Assembly: GCA_021647315.1 (NCBI GenBank)
Contig: JAKIUY010000002.1
Coordinates: 1-64,000 of the forward strand
DNA: 64,000 nucleotides
Origin: Victivallaceae bacterium
Lineage (GTDB): Bacteria; Verrucomicrobiota; Lentisphaeria; Victivallales; Victivallaceae
Direction: 5' to 3'
Positions 25,240 to 34,946 of the stretch are shown here, one piece after another; the stretch's first letter is position 1; each line of letters opens with the position of its first letter. A program made the translations under genes and the position numbers. Under the pieces are notes generated by a model. That model was not told the origin of the DNA. It did not search any database and was given only the letters and a program-made list of their open reading frames with translations.

Positions 25240-27441
25240 ATGAAACTTAAATTATCACTTTCAACTTGGATCGTTATCGGAATGGTACTGGGGATTGCCT
25301 GCGGATTGATGTTCGGCGATGCCTGTAAAAAACTCAGTATTGTCGGCGATATTTATGTCACCTTGCTGCTGATGAGTGTGATGCCCTACATTGTCACCAC
25401 CTTAATGCTCGGAATCGGCCGACTCAGCATCAAAGAGGCAAAACTTATCGCCATCAAAGGTGGTTTTATCACCATGATATTCTGGAGTATTGCCATCTTC
25501 TTTGTGCTGTTGATGCCAGTCACCTTTCCAGCCTGGGAGTCAGCCTCCTTTTACAGTGTGGATATGATTAACACTATACCGGAAATTAACTCACTTGGCC
25601 TCTATATTTCATCTAACCCATTTAATGCCTTAGCGGAGAGCATGGTGCCCGCTGTAGTACTCTTCTGTGTCTGTGTCGGCGTGGCACTGATTTCGATTCC
25701 GAATAAAGAAAAACTACTCGATGATATGGATATTTTCAGTACCGCGCTCGAAAAAGTGACTACAACCATGGTCCAGCTGGCACCGTTCGGCACCTTCGCG
25801 ATTACCGCAGTGGCTGCCGGAACCATGACCATCGCTGAAATAGCTCGACTTCAGGTTTACTTCGTCACTTTCATTGCCGGCGCCCTATTAATGACCTTTG
25901 TCATATTTCCACTGATCATTACCACTTTAACCCCATACCGCTACCGTGATATATTCAAAGTATCAAAAGAGGTATTGTTAATTGCTTTTACCACCAGTAA
26001 TTTGTTCATTCTGTTACCTTTAATTGCCCGCGACATCAGGGTTCTAATGCGCCAATATGATTGTTACACTGACGAACGCAATACCCTCAATGATATTATT
26101 ATTCCAATCTGTTATATTTTCCCCTGCACTGGCAAACTGCTGACTATCCTGTTCATCATGTTCGCCGCCTGGTTCGATGGTGTAACGATAGAACTTTACC
26201 GTTACCCCGAATTCATCGCCACCAGCCTGCTCAGCTTTATGGGCAGCGCCAATTTTGCCATCCCATTCCTGCTGAATCATTTTCATATATCATCTGATCT
26301 GTTCGATGTCTATCTAATGGCCGGAATCATCAATGGTAAATTTGCCACCCTACTGGCGGCCATCTACCTGCTTGGGTTTACGTTAGTCTGTAACGCCTGG
26401 ATGACCGGCATGCTTAAGTTTAATCTGAAAAAGATTATTACGAACCTGATAATTATTGTTATAACCACCGCAGTAACCCTGACCGGAACTGCTTTAATCC
26501 TCCGATTCACTCCGAAAACCAATACTGAAATAACCGATATCCTGGCAAATATGCACATCACAGATCCGGTAAAAACTGTAGTCATAAAAACCTATCCACA
26601 ACGCTCAATGTTAGATGCTGTATTCGCGGTCAAGCCTGGCAGTAACAGACTAGCAACTATAAAAGAACGTGGTATACTCCGCGTCGGCTATAACCCCAAC
26701 GCCAGACCATTTACCTATTTTAACAGTGACGGCGAGCTCATCGGCTTTGATATTGCCATGGCAAATATGCTGGCGAAAGATCTCAACTGCACGCTGAAAT
26801 TTATCCCCATCCGTTACAGTAATATCGGCCGAGGACTTAATTCCAATACGATTGATATCGCTATGGCAGGTATTTCAAAAACTGTTAAACGCATCGAAAC
26901 GCTCGATTTTTCTGATGATTATATGGTCGTCACCATGGCACTGGTTGCTCGCGATCACCTAGCAAATAAATTCAGAGACAGTAAAGCAGTTGCCAGTCAA
27001 AAATTAAATATTGCCGTCCTCGATGGCTCGTCCTATCTGGAAATTGTCCAGAAATTTTTACCAAAGGCAACCTTCATTAAGCTGAAAAAGACTGAAGATT
27101 TCTTCACCGGCAAAGTCAACGCTGAAGTACTGCTGACTTCAGCTGAACAGGGCACCGCATTCTGCATGCTTTATCCTAAATACGCCACCGTTATTCCTAA
27201 ACCGGAGATGATCAAAGATAGTTTTGCCTACGTCATCGCCAAAAATGACCTGGAATTCAGTAAATATCTTAATGAATGGTTAGCCATCAAACGCAATAAT
27301 CATTCAATCAAAAAACTCTATGATTACTGGATACTGGGTAGAAATATTGATTACAAAAAGCCCCGTTGGTCAGTATGGAACAATGTCCTGCACATGAACC
27401 GTACAAAAGGGGAAATGCTACCAAAAAAAGTTTCACCATAA
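25240..27441 (+). CDS. Dicarboxylate/amino-acid symporter fused to a solute-binding domain
   Basis: A 733-residue fusion. Residues 1-430 are a Na+/H+-dicarboxylate (SDF/DAACS) symporter beginning KLSLSTWIVIGMVLGI, with several membrane helices and GSANFAIPFLLNHFHI in the re-entrant region. A last membrane helix (NLIIIVITTAVTLTGTALIL) leads out to residues 475-720, a family 3 solute-binding domain: IKERGILRVGYNPNARPFTY, GELIGFDIAMANMLAKDL, DIAMAGISKTVKRIETLDFS. The binding domain should therefore sit in the periplasm tethered to the transporter. Substrate is probably an acidic or polar amino acid or a dicarboxylate. It is 16 bases upstream of a TIM-barrel gene and likely cotranscribed with it. 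Confidence 0.88.
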   Translation: MKLKLSLSTWIVIGMVLGIACGLMFGDACKKLSIVGDIYVTLLLMSVMPYIVTTLMLGIGRLSIKEAKLIAIKGGFITMIFWSIAIFFVLLMPVTFPAWESASFYSVDMINTIPEINSLGLYISSNPFNALAESMVPAVVLFCVCVGVALISIPNKEKLLDDMDIFSTALEKVTTTMVQLAPFGTFAITAVAAGTMTIAEIARLQVYFVTFIAGALLMTFVIFPLIITTLTPYRYRDIFKVSKEVLLIAFTTSNLFILLPLIARDIRVLMRQYDCYTDERNTLNDIIIPICYIFPCTGKLLTILFIMFAAWFDGVTIELYRYPEFIATSLLSFMGSANFAIPFLLNHFHISSDLFDVYLMAGIINGKFATLLAAIYLLGFTLVCNAWMTGMLKFNLKKIITNLIIIVITTAVTLTGTALILRFTPKTNTEITDILANMHITDPVKTVVIKTYPQRSMLDAVFAVKPGSNRLATIKERGILRVGYNPNARPFTYFNSDGELIGFDIAMANMLAKDLNCTLKFIPIRYSNIGRGLNSNTIDIAMAGISKTVKRIETLDFSDDYMVVTMALVARDHLANKFRDSKAVASQKLNIAVLDGSSYLEIVQKFLPKATFIKLKKTEDFFTGKVNAEVLLTSAEQGTAFCMLYPKYATVIPKPEMIKDSFAYVIAKNDLEFSKYLNEWLAIKRNNHSIKKLYDYWILGRNIDYKKPRWSVWNNVLHMNRTKGEMLPKKVSP

Positions 27442-27457
27442 TAAGGAGAATTAAATT

Positions 27458-28252
27458 ATGTTACCAATTGTTGATTTTTGCGGACTCGATGTCACACGGC
27501 TGATTATCGGTGCTAATCCGTTTGGCGGCTATAGCCATCAAAGCCGGGAACGCGATGAAGAGATGCGAGCCTTCTATACAGTTAACCGGATTAAAGAGAC
27601 GTGGAAATATGCGGAACAGGCCGGCATCAACACGATGATTACAAACAACGAAACCCCTCATGTACTTCAGGCGATCCGGGAATATCTCAATGAAGACGGT
27701 GCTCTCCAATGGATAGCACAGGTCAACAAAAGAGAAAAAGACGAGATGGCTAATGCCGTTGCTGAAGCTGTAAACATAGGGTGCAAGGCGATATACTTCC
27801 ATGGAGCATTAGTAGATAATGCTTATGAAGAGAAGAATGAGAGCAACATACGTCAATGGTGTGACATTGTCCGTTCGCATGATATCCCGGTTGGAGTCGC
27901 CGGTCATAGTCCTGAAGCACATTTGTGGGTGAACACACTGAATATTGTTGATTTCCATGCCGTATGTTTTTTCAACTGTGGAAGTTTGCATTATGGTAAG
28001 GGAGAAAAATTTAAGTTGGGCGACATTGATTCAGCGGTGAAATGCATTAACAGTATTGAGAAACCGTGCATTGGTTATAAGATTATGGGAGCTGGCCGCA
28101 TTGCTCCGGAAATGGCATTCGACTACGCCTTCAGCAACATCAAACCTACAGATGCAGTAAATATTGGAATGTATCGTGGTGATAACAACAACATGGTTGA
28201 AGAAAATGCTGATATCGTTCGTAAAATACTCGGCGAAAGAAACGAAGGGTAA
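27458..28252 (+). CDS. Predicted TIM-barrel protein of unknown function
   Basis: A 264-residue soluble protein. It opens LDVTRLIIGANPFGGYSHQ and continues with alternating strands and helices: YAEQAGINTMITNN, GCKAIYFHG, IPVGVAGHSPEAHLW and KPCIGYKIMGAGRI, as in an (alpha/beta)8 barrel. I recognise it as a type common in Planctomycetota and Lentisphaerota next to sugar-metabolism genes, but I cannot name a reaction. A GGAGAA site and the 16-base gap to the transporter gene suggest that it acts on what the transporter brings in. It ends just before a GACGCAC...GTGCGTC hairpin. Confidence 0.65.
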   Translation: MLPIVDFCGLDVTRLIIGANPFGGYSHQSRERDEEMRAFYTVNRIKETWKYAEQAGINTMITNNETPHVLQAIREYLNEDGALQWIAQVNKREKDEMANAVAEAVNIGCKAIYFHGALVDNAYEEKNESNIRQWCDIVRSHDIPVGVAGHSPEAHLWVNTLNIVDFHAVCFFNCGSLHYGKGEKFKLGDIDSAVKCINSIEKPCIGYKIMGAGRIAPEMAFDYAFSNIKPTDAVNIGMYRGDNNNMVEENADIVRKILGERNEG

Positions 28253-28297
28253 ATTGTAAACTTTAGTTCGCTTCCCCGTCTCTTTTATCTCCGTTGG

Positions 28298-28315
28298 GAC
28301 GCACGGCAGTGCGTC
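28298..28315. terminator. GACGCAC-GGCA-GTGCGTC hairpin between convergent genes
   Basis: A perfect seven-pair stem with a four-base loop in the 103-base gap between convergent genes. It could act as a bidirectional stop. The flanking GGGACG...CGTCTGTAC layout also resembles REP-type palindromes, so it may be a repeat. Confidence 0.45.
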
Positions 28316-28355
28316 TGTACGTGATTAATAATCCCAGGTTCCCCAGCACCCCCAG

Positions 28356-29306
28356 CTATTTCATTTTCTCTACTGACTTCGCATCACCTGATGGTTCAAC
28401 GGCATCGTCTGTGATTATTACTTCACCTGAATAATTTATTCCAACAACGAACACGCTATTTTTCCCATTAGTGCGTCCAGTACCGCTGGATGAAACTTCA
28501 CGCCACTGACCATGAACAATGCCGGGTTTCGAATCTGTAATATATTCATACCAGGTCATACTTGCGGTCAGCCCCTTGTGAGTAATGGTCTTAGAAGTAC
28601 TGTCATCCTTGACACAACCGGTCTCATCCCAGTAGGTTTTGATAAATCTTTTTACAATAGATTTATCGGTAGGCATGAAAGTTCCACCAATTCCGCAAAC
28701 GTTATCTGATTTATCAACAGCCACAAAAGCAGTTTCGCTCAATGCACCATTTGACTGCTGAGACATATTTTTATTATCGTAACGGTAGATTTTTCCCATC
28801 GTACCAAACCCTTTCGGTAAAGAATCAGCCTTTGCCCGCTTCACTAAACCTATTTTGGCAAAATATTTATTCAGCTCATCCAGAGCACCGAGCCGGTTTT
28901 CTTCTGTAATACCAAAAGATTTTGAGTTCATAGACGAATAGACAAACCATCCGGCAACTACCACAGCCACTGCGACCAGCAAGATAACCAACGGTTTAAT
29001 CAGCGGAACAAGTTTCTCTGCCAGCCCTGGTCCAGGATCAACTTCAGGTTCAGGCGAGCTTTCAGTATCTATAGTCGTTCCACTGGCAAAATTATAACCG
29101 CAATCCACACATATAATGCTGTCAACAGAGACAACTTCTTCACAGTTTGGACAAAGCTTACATCCCAAAGCTACAGTTTTAGAATGTTTTGCTTCAGCTG
29201 TGGCAACAAAATCCTGTCCACACTCACAGGTAACAGGTTGACCGATAACCTCATCATCAACATCATACGTGGCTTGACAAATAGGGCAGTGAATCGAAAT
29301 ATCCAT
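28356..29306 (-). CDS. Membrane protein with double zinc-ribbon head
   Basis: A 316-residue protein. A first ribbon-like module (HCPICQATYD...TCECGQDF, about residues 6-31) and a second (CKLCPNCEEVV...ICVDCGYNF, about 50-76) each carry four cysteines. An acidic proline linker, one membrane helix (PLVILLVAVAVVVAGWFVYS, about 108-128) and a 190-residue extracytoplasmic domain with no family I recognise follow. In that domain, TMGKIYRYD, CGIGGTFMPTD and KGLTASMTWYEY are visible. AGGAGAG precedes the ATG. Similar zinc-ribbon-plus-helix proteins abound in PVC bacteria. No function is assigned. Confidence 0.7.
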   Translation of the reverse strand: MDISIHCPICQATYDVDDEVIGQPVTCECGQDFVATAEAKHSKTVALGCKLCPNCEEVVSVDSIICVDCGYNFASGTTIDTESSPEPEVDPGPGLAEKLVPLIKPLVILLVAVAVVVAGWFVYSSMNSKSFGITEENRLGALDELNKYFAKIGLVKRAKADSLPKGFGTMGKIYRYDNKNMSQQSNGALSETAFVAVDKSDNVCGIGGTFMPTDKSIVKRFIKTYWDETGCVKDDSTSKTITHKGLTASMTWYEYITDSKPGIVHGQWREVSSSGTGRTNGKNSVFVVGINYSGEVIITDDAVEPSGDAKSVEKMK

Positions 29307-29934
29307 TCTATACTCTCCTGTTTTAATTAACCAGCTATTATAGGCTTGGCCGTTATATCCGTTCAGGTAATGTTTTAATGTGGTTTCAACATTAAGAAAC
29401 TACAGACGTTAGTCTGGCTTATACTGCTTCAAACTCCGCGACTATCGTCGCTATGGAAGCAGAAAAAGCAACTTATGTCAAATATTTTATACATGTCAGG
29501 CATCAAGTGCCTAAAGGTTCACCAATAAAAGTTAAAATTCAAACAAAACCAATTATTCAATTAAAAATCAAGCTTAAGGGGCTATGTGAATCATGAGTAG
29601 AAACAATATAGGTAGAATGGCTGAGAACAGCAACATTAAGCAGGTTGTTGCACAAGGAAAATATTCACTCTCCCCTGCACGCCCTTCTTCAACTACGACA
29701 ATGGTTTTACAGTGCGAACACAAAGCCTTCATAACCAGAACAATATCCCCTTAAGTCAGTTGTTCGGATAACAAAAAATAACAATCGATAAAAAACATAC
29801 TAAATTATAACATAAATTAATGAAAAATCCAGAAATTTATTAATTTTTTATAAAACTTCCTGTTTCCACTTGCCTTTTACGCATTATTAAATAACCTATA
29901 TGTATATGCATAACCATTAAAAATGGAGAATACT
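29307..29934. other. 628-base spacer with a palindromic repeat, no firm gene
   Basis: Apart from the dispersed repeat at 29403-29462, this spacer holds only a weak 54-codon frame (29593-29757) without a ribosome binding site, which I do not call. The last 160 bases are very A+T rich and probably contain the promoter of the secreted protein gene downstream. Confidence 0.5.
29403..29462. repeat. Dispersed GCTTC...GAAGC palindromic repeat, copy 2
   Basis: CAGAC-GTTA-GTCTG is followed by CTGCTTC AAACTCC GCGAC TATC GTCGC TATG GAAGCAG. The copy at 40.2 kb has the same two-part structure, and compensating base changes keep the stems paired between copies. Confidence 0.65.
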
Positions 29935-32097
29935 ATGAATTACCTACTACTAACTGCTTTATTGGGTTTGCTCTGCTGTTTCACCACACCGGCAATTGCG
30001 GAAACAAATAAATGGCCCTATGAGATTATTATTTCAGATGCGGAAATATCAATTTTCCAACCACAGCTTGAATCATTCAAGAACAATAAACTAACCGCTC
30101 GCAGTGTGATCTCCATCAAAACCCCGAAGGCTAAAAATGAGATGTTCTGCACTGTATGGTTTTCTGCTGATACAATGATCGACAAATCTGAACGCATAGT
30201 TCGCTTCAAAAATGTTGCCATCACCAAGCTCTCATTCCCTGGCGTGCCGGAGAAGGTAAAAATCAACATGGGGAAAATCATTACTGATAAATTTCTCAGC
30301 AATATCACCCAAATAGAACTTGACCGCCTACTCCCGATGTTAGATACCATAAAACAACCACCAGCTAACAAAGATAAATTTATTAATAAAGTTCCGCAGC
30401 TATTTTTTTCCAAGGTGCCAGCAATCCTGGTTTCTATTGACGGCGACCCGAAACTGAAAAAAATTGATGACAATCTCATGAGAGTCATCAACACACCGTT
30501 TCTAATTATTCTGGACGTTAAGGATAAAACCTATTACCTGAACTGCGTCAACCACTGGTTTACAGCCAGCAGCGCAACTGGACCATGGGCTGTAACCACA
30601 AAAATACCTGAGGCAGTAAAATCACAGAAGAAAGCCGAAAAAACATCTGAAGTGGCTGCAGCCGGTAAAATATCCAAAGTCATACCAAAAATATTTGTCG
30701 CGACCAAACCCGCCGAGTTGATTCAATCCAGCGGAGAACCCATATTCTCTACCATTCCCGGCACGAACCTGCTCTACATCGAAAATTCAGAAAATGATGT
30801 TTTTCAAGATTTAAATACTCAACAATATTACATTCTGATCGCAGGACGCTGGTTCACGGCAGCCGGTAAAGCTGGCCCGTGGAAATATATTTCATCAAAA
30901 AAACTTCCAGCTGATTTCAGTAAAATTTCACCGGACTCCCCTAAAGCAGATGTGCTCTTCAGTATTGCCGGAACCGAAGCAGCAAAAAGCGCAATATTAG
31001 AAGCAACCATCCCGCAAACCATAACCGTTAAACGCAGTGAAATCGCTCCATTAGAGGTAAAATATAGCGGAGAACCTGAATTCGTGCCAATAAAAGGCAC
31101 CAATATGACCTACGCTGTGAATACAACCTACACTGTTATAAAATCAGCTGATATGTATTACTGCTGCTATGAAGCAATCTGGTACCAAGCGGATAAGCCA
31201 ACCGGCCCCTGGACTATTGCGGTTGCGGTACCTGATGAAATATATGCAATGCCGCCTGACAGTCCGGTATATAATGCAAAATATGCAAAAATATATGACT
31301 ATGATCAGGATGATGATGAAATAACTTACGGCTATACCTCCGGCTATGACGGGAGTTATTATGATGACGGATCTATCATTTACGGTACCGGCTACTACTA
31401 CAACCCCTGGTATCGACGCCACTATTATCCAAGACCGGTAACTTACGGCTACCATGCCAGATATAACCGCTACACCGGAAACTGGGGCTATCTCGTCGGA
31501 TACCGTGGTCCGAACGGTGGCATCATCGCCTGGAAACCAAGTTACGGTAGCGGAGACTGGCGCTGGCACAGCTGGAACAACAGGTATCGTTCCAGATATC
31601 CTTCTCCAGGATTATATAACAACAATCGTTACAGTCGCTACAGTAAACAGGCACGGCAGCGTTTAACCGGAAAAACTCGTCCGACAACATATACCGGCAC
31701 TGCAAATAGAAAGCGGCATAGTAACAATATTCTGTCCGACCGCAATGGACAGATTTACCGGAAAAACATGGGTGGCTGGGAAAGACGCAATAATGGAGCC
31801 TGGCAGCAGATTCAACAATACAAAAAAAATAACCCTACTCAGGCCAGACAGTCGACACGACCATCGACACAACCATCGACACGACCATCGACACGACCAT
31901 CGACCTATCAACGAAATAACTATTCACAACTGAATCGGCAATTGCAATCGCGTTATCGCGGCACAAGTCAGACCAGACGTTATAACTCATATCGCAGTAG
32001 CAGCAGTTACCGCCGTTCATCCTCACGTTCATACTCACGCCCTTCTCGCAGTCGCAGCAGTTCAAGAGGTGGCGGCAGAAGAGGTGGCAGGCGATAA
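29935..32097 (+). CDS. Secreted protein with WF...GPW repeats and basic Ser/Tyr/Arg tail
   Basis: About 720 residues. I take ATG 29935 because GGAGA sits immediately before it; the ATG at 29923 overlaps that site. A signal peptide (NYLLLTALLGLLCCF...AIA) is followed by three copies of a motif: HWFTASSATGPW, RWFTAAGKAGPW and IWYQADKPTGPW, each after a short strand pair ending in YY or YYL. The C-terminal third is rich in Tyr, Gly and Arg (YNRYTGNWGYLVG, RPST repeats, then Ser/Arg/Gly). Similar proteins are annotated as carbohydrate-binding family V/XII; the binding function is not proven. The strongly basic tail might bind polyanions at the cell surface. Confidence 0.75.
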   Translation: MNYLLLTALLGLLCCFTTPAIAETNKWPYEIIISDAEISIFQPQLESFKNNKLTARSVISIKTPKAKNEMFCTVWFSADTMIDKSERIVRFKNVAITKLSFPGVPEKVKINMGKIITDKFLSNITQIELDRLLPMLDTIKQPPANKDKFINKVPQLFFSKVPAILVSIDGDPKLKKIDDNLMRVINTPFLIILDVKDKTYYLNCVNHWFTASSATGPWAVTTKIPEAVKSQKKAEKTSEVAAAGKISKVIPKIFVATKPAELIQSSGEPIFSTIPGTNLLYIENSENDVFQDLNTQQYYILIAGRWFTAAGKAGPWKYISSKKLPADFSKISPDSPKADVLFSIAGTEAAKSAILEATIPQTITVKRSEIAPLEVKYSGEPEFVPIKGTNMTYAVNTTYTVIKSADMYYCCYEAIWYQADKPTGPWTIAVAVPDEIYAMPPDSPVYNAKYAKIYDYDQDDDEITYGYTSGYDGSYYDDGSIIYGTGYYYNPWYRRHYYPRPVTYGYHARYNRYTGNWGYLVGYRGPNGGIIAWKPSYGSGDWRWHSWNNRYRSRYPSPGLYNNNRYSRYSKQARQRLTGKTRPTTYTGTANRKRHSNNILSDRNGQIYRKNMGGWERRNNGAWQQIQQYKKNNPTQARQSTRPSTQPSTRPSTRPSTYQRNNYSQLNRQLQSRYRGTSQTRRYNSYRSSSSYRRSSSRSYSRPSRSRSSSRGGGRRGGRR
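31852..31904 (+). repeat. 12-base tandem repeat encoding RPST
   Basis: CGACCATCGACA-type units repeat about four times and encode R/QPST tetrapeptides in the tail of the secreted protein. The unit is a multiple of three, so length changes keep the frame. Confidence 0.8.
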
Positions 32098-32186
32098 ATC
32101 CACTTTGACAAAAACTATTTTCACCTTATTCTCTTCAATGCGAAGCACTGCATATTTAGGTTCACTGCGAAGCGAAGAAGATAAAT

Positions 32187-34811
32187 TTAGAAGCCGAATT
32201 CAGGTTGCACGATGCCCCAGTTATCATCATCATCATGATCGTCCTCTACAACAGGAGCAGTAGCCTCTGGGGTGCTGGCTGATTTACCTGATTTACCTGA
32301 TTTACCTGATTTACCTGATTTACCTGATTTACCTGACTTATCAGACTTATCAGACTTATCAGACTTATCAGACTTATCAGACTTATCATACTTATCAGGC
32401 TTAGCAGACTTATCAGACTTAGCAGACTTCGTAGACCGAGTGGACTCTACAGACTTGTCCGTTTTAGCGGACGCAGTGGACATCTTCAACTTATCGTTCT
32501 TCTTTGCAACTTTAGGCTCAGCTTTCTCAGCTTTCTCAGCTTTCTCAGCTTTCTCAGCTTTCTCAGCTTTCTCAGCTTTCTCAGCTTTCTCAGCTTTCTC
32601 AGCTTTCTCAGCTTTCTCAGCTTTCTCAGCTTTCTCAGCTTTCTCAGTTCTCTGTTTCACCTTCTCTCCGTTTCCAAGGTTCTCCACCAACTCTGACTCT
32701 TCAGCTGGAGCTGTTCCGACCGCATTATAGGCTTCAAGTTCCTCTTCATTCAGATAACGTTTATGATTAATTTTTATTACCGGTTTTGAACTGATCAATA
32801 CTCCACGGGCTCTGGCACTGCGCAGGGGCAGTTCTTTCAGATTAATGTCAAGTTTATTGTCACCGCGCTTAACGTCGATTAAACACTTATAGATAGCGTC
32901 AGTTCTGGCAGTAAAAACTTCAAGGCGACAGCCTTTCGGACAAATCATATATTCCCGTTCAGCAATATATTTATCAATAAAACAACGCTTCCCGTAGAAT
33001 TTACCAGTTTTATTCTCACGATAAATCACGCCGAATTCTATATCTTTATCATATTTTCTGAATTCATAAAGCCGGCCAATAAATATTTTATCAGGAATAT
33101 TGATAACTTTGTAATTGCCTTTGCGTTCAAGACAGAGCAGATGGTCAAACTCATTACAGGTCACCTGATCATCACTCTTGACATTTTTGCCAATATAACA
33201 ATTTTTCCGATCCCAACCGACTTTAATATTATTCAGTGCCACCGCACTTCGATCAACCTTATCCAACTCTTCGATACAGGTATACCTCGGGAACATCTCA
33301 CCATATTTTTTCAGCAGAGCCTCAAGATATTTAATAGCATAAGAGGTCAAACGCTTCAGGTGTTTCTCAATCTGGGCAATTTTAGCTTTAATATCAGCTA
33401 TTTCACGTCTATTTTTATCAATATCAAACCGTGAGATCCTGCCAATCGGAATTGCCAGCAATTTTTTAATGTCATCATCAGTAATTTCACGGTTGAGCAG
33501 GTGAGTAAACGGCTCAAATCCTTTGTAAATTTCACTGATGACCAATTCCGCGGTTTTACACTCTTCAATTCGCTTATAAATTCTGTTTTCAATAAAGATC
33601 TGGGCAAGCGTCTTGCTATGCCATAACTCATTCAACTTACCAAGCTCAATCTCCAGTTCCCGTTTCAGGTACTCAACCAGACGTTCAGTATTACGTCGGA
33701 TGACACTGTCAACATTCATCTGAACCGGGCGATTATCACAAATCACCATCATATTGACACTGACTGATACTTCACAATCGGTATAGCGATAAAGCGCATT
33801 GACCATTTTAACCGGATCCTGACCACGCACAGGAACTATTTCGATCTCAACATCTTCGGTCGTATAATCATTAATCGCCGAAACTTTTATTTTATTGCGA
33901 TCAACAGCTTTTTCAATTGACTGAATTAATTTTTCGGTTGTAGTACTCGCCGGAATTTCGCGAATAATCAATTTCCTGCCATCACGCTCAATTTTTGCTC
34001 GCAGAATAATTTTACCATTGCCCTGATCATATTCCGAAACATCCATCAGGCCGCCCTGCTGGAAATCTGGATAGAGCTCAAAAGATTCTTTACGCAAAAC
34101 GGCAATCTGTGCCTGCAGCAACTCATTAAAGTTATGCGGCATGATCGTGGTTGCCATACCTACCGCAATACCTTGCGTTCCCAACATCAGCAGTGACGGA
34201 ATTTTTACCGGCAGTGCAACCGGTTCACGGTTCCTGCCATCATAAGAATCAATAAATTCAGTAATATCATTATTAAACAGCACCTCAAGTGCAAGCGGAG
34301 ACAGGCGACATTCAATATAACGGGCGGCCGAAGCACTGTCGCCGGTAAAAATATTACCAAAGTTACCCTGTTTTTCAATAAAATATTCTTTATTCGCCAA
34401 CACCACCAATGCCCCGCCGATAGAGGCATCACCATGTGGATGGTATTGCATCGTATGGCCGATAACATTGGCTACTTTGTGAAACTTACCATCATCCATT
34501 TTGAACAGCGACCACAGAATACGGCGCTGAACCGGTTTCAAGCCGTCATCAACATCCGGAATCGCGCGTTCTTTAATCACATAAGAGGCATATTCAATAT
34601 AATTGCTCTCCATCATCGCCCGGAGATAACGGTTACTGCCGCGCTGCGAATCAAGCGAAGCCTCTTCCGTACCATCAGTCAATGCCTCGGCATCCTCAAC
34701 CTCGACTTCATCAACCTCAACATCCTCCAACTCTTCATTCAAGTCGTCAACATTGACAGTCTCCATGATTTCATCTTCTTCAGGTTGCAATTGTTCTTTT
34801 TTATCAGCCAT
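32187..34811 (-). CDS. parC: DNA topoisomerase IV subunit A with long repeat tail
   Basis: Cuts and rejoins DNA in chromosome decatenation. After an acidic N-terminal extension (about 55 residues, rich in Glu/Asp) comes the type IIA winged-helix core: YASYVIKERAIPDVDDGLKPVQRRI, HKVANVIGHTMQYHPHGD and the catalytic tyrosine in SAARYIECRL (about residue 155-165). The coiled-coil gate follows, then a shortened beta-rich C-terminal domain lacking an obvious GyrA box. Residues from about 740 are low-complexity: about 14 EKA repeats, then SDK and SGK repeats, ending in an acidic tail. It lies 135 bases downstream of parE on the same strand. The ParC name rather than GyrA rests on that pairing, the C-terminal domain and the divergent core. 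Confidence 0.88.
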   Translation of the reverse strand: MADKKEQLQPEEDEIMETVNVDDLNEELEDVEVDEVEVEDAEALTDGTEEASLDSQRGSNRYLRAMMESNYIEYASYVIKERAIPDVDDGLKPVQRRILWSLFKMDDGKFHKVANVIGHTMQYHPHGDASIGGALVVLANKEYFIEKQGNFGNIFTGDSASAARYIECRLSPLALEVLFNNDITEFIDSYDGRNREPVALPVKIPSLLMLGTQGIAVGMATTIMPHNFNELLQAQIAVLRKESFELYPDFQQGGLMDVSEYDQGNGKIILRAKIERDGRKLIIREIPASTTTEKLIQSIEKAVDRNKIKVSAINDYTTEDVEIEIVPVRGQDPVKMVNALYRYTDCEVSVSVNMMVICDNRPVQMNVDSVIRRNTERLVEYLKRELEIELGKLNELWHSKTLAQIFIENRIYKRIEECKTAELVISEIYKGFEPFTHLLNREITDDDIKKLLAIPIGRISRFDIDKNRREIADIKAKIAQIEKHLKRLTSYAIKYLEALLKKYGEMFPRYTCIEELDKVDRSAVALNNIKVGWDRKNCYIGKNVKSDDQVTCNEFDHLLCLERKGNYKVINIPDKIFIGRLYEFRKYDKDIEFGVIYRENKTGKFYGKRCFIDKYIAEREYMICPKGCRLEVFTARTDAIYKCLIDVKRGDNKLDINLKELPLRSARARGVLISSKPVIKINHKRYLNEEELEAYNAVGTAPAEESELVENLGNGEKVKQRTEKAEKAEKAEKAEKAEKAEKAEKAEKAEKAEKAEKAEKAEKAEPKVAKKNDKLKMSTASAKTDKSVESTRSTKSAKSDKSAKPDKYDKSDKSDKSDKSDKSDKSGKSGKSGKSGKSGKSGKSASTPEATAPVVEDDHDDDDNWGIVQPEFGF
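32278..32394 (-). repeat. 9-base tandem repeats (SGK/SDK codons) in parC
   Basis: TTTACCTGA units (about six) grade into CTTATCAGA units (about six) and encode GKS and DKS tripeptides at the ParC C-terminus. The unit keeps frame, so copy number can vary without truncation. Confidence 0.85.
32521..32646 (-). repeat. 14 identical 9-base repeats (EKA) in parC
   Basis: GCTTTCTCA on the plus strand is repeated fourteen times without a single change, encoding EKA tripeptides. Perfect identity suggests recent slippage expansion. Assembly collapse or expansion is possible here. Confidence 0.9.
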
Positions 34812-34820
34812 ACAATAATA

Positions 34821-34930
34821 ATGTTTAATGTTTAATGTTTAATAATTAGTATTCCAGTTTCAAATTCCAAGACGGATCCTATTCGCCGCTCGAAGATCGG
34901 CTCCCACATTTCAGGTACCAAGCCCCCAGT
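34821..34930. repeat. Seven-base-period words between parE and parC
   Basis: ATGTTTA occurs three times in a row (34821-34841). Further along, heptads such as TTCCAGT, TTCAAAT, CCCAGTT, TCTAGTT and TCCAGCA follow in phase. The parC start that follows on the minus strand has no visible Shine-Dalgarno sequence. Confidence 0.5.
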
Positions 34931-34946
34931 TTCTAGTTTCCAGCAC

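Noticed and set aside
29593-29757. 54-codon frame in the long spacer before the secreted protein gene
   Set aside because: No ribosome binding site and no protein-like pattern.
30018-30494. 158-codon minus-strand frame with hydrophobic residues
   Set aside because: Antisense to the well-supported secreted protein gene; no start signal.
32272-32730. 152-codon plus-strand frame rich in Leu/Asp/Pro and Ser/Ala/Phe
   Set aside because: It is the antisense shadow of the ParC repeat tail; its regular composition comes from the 9-base repeats.
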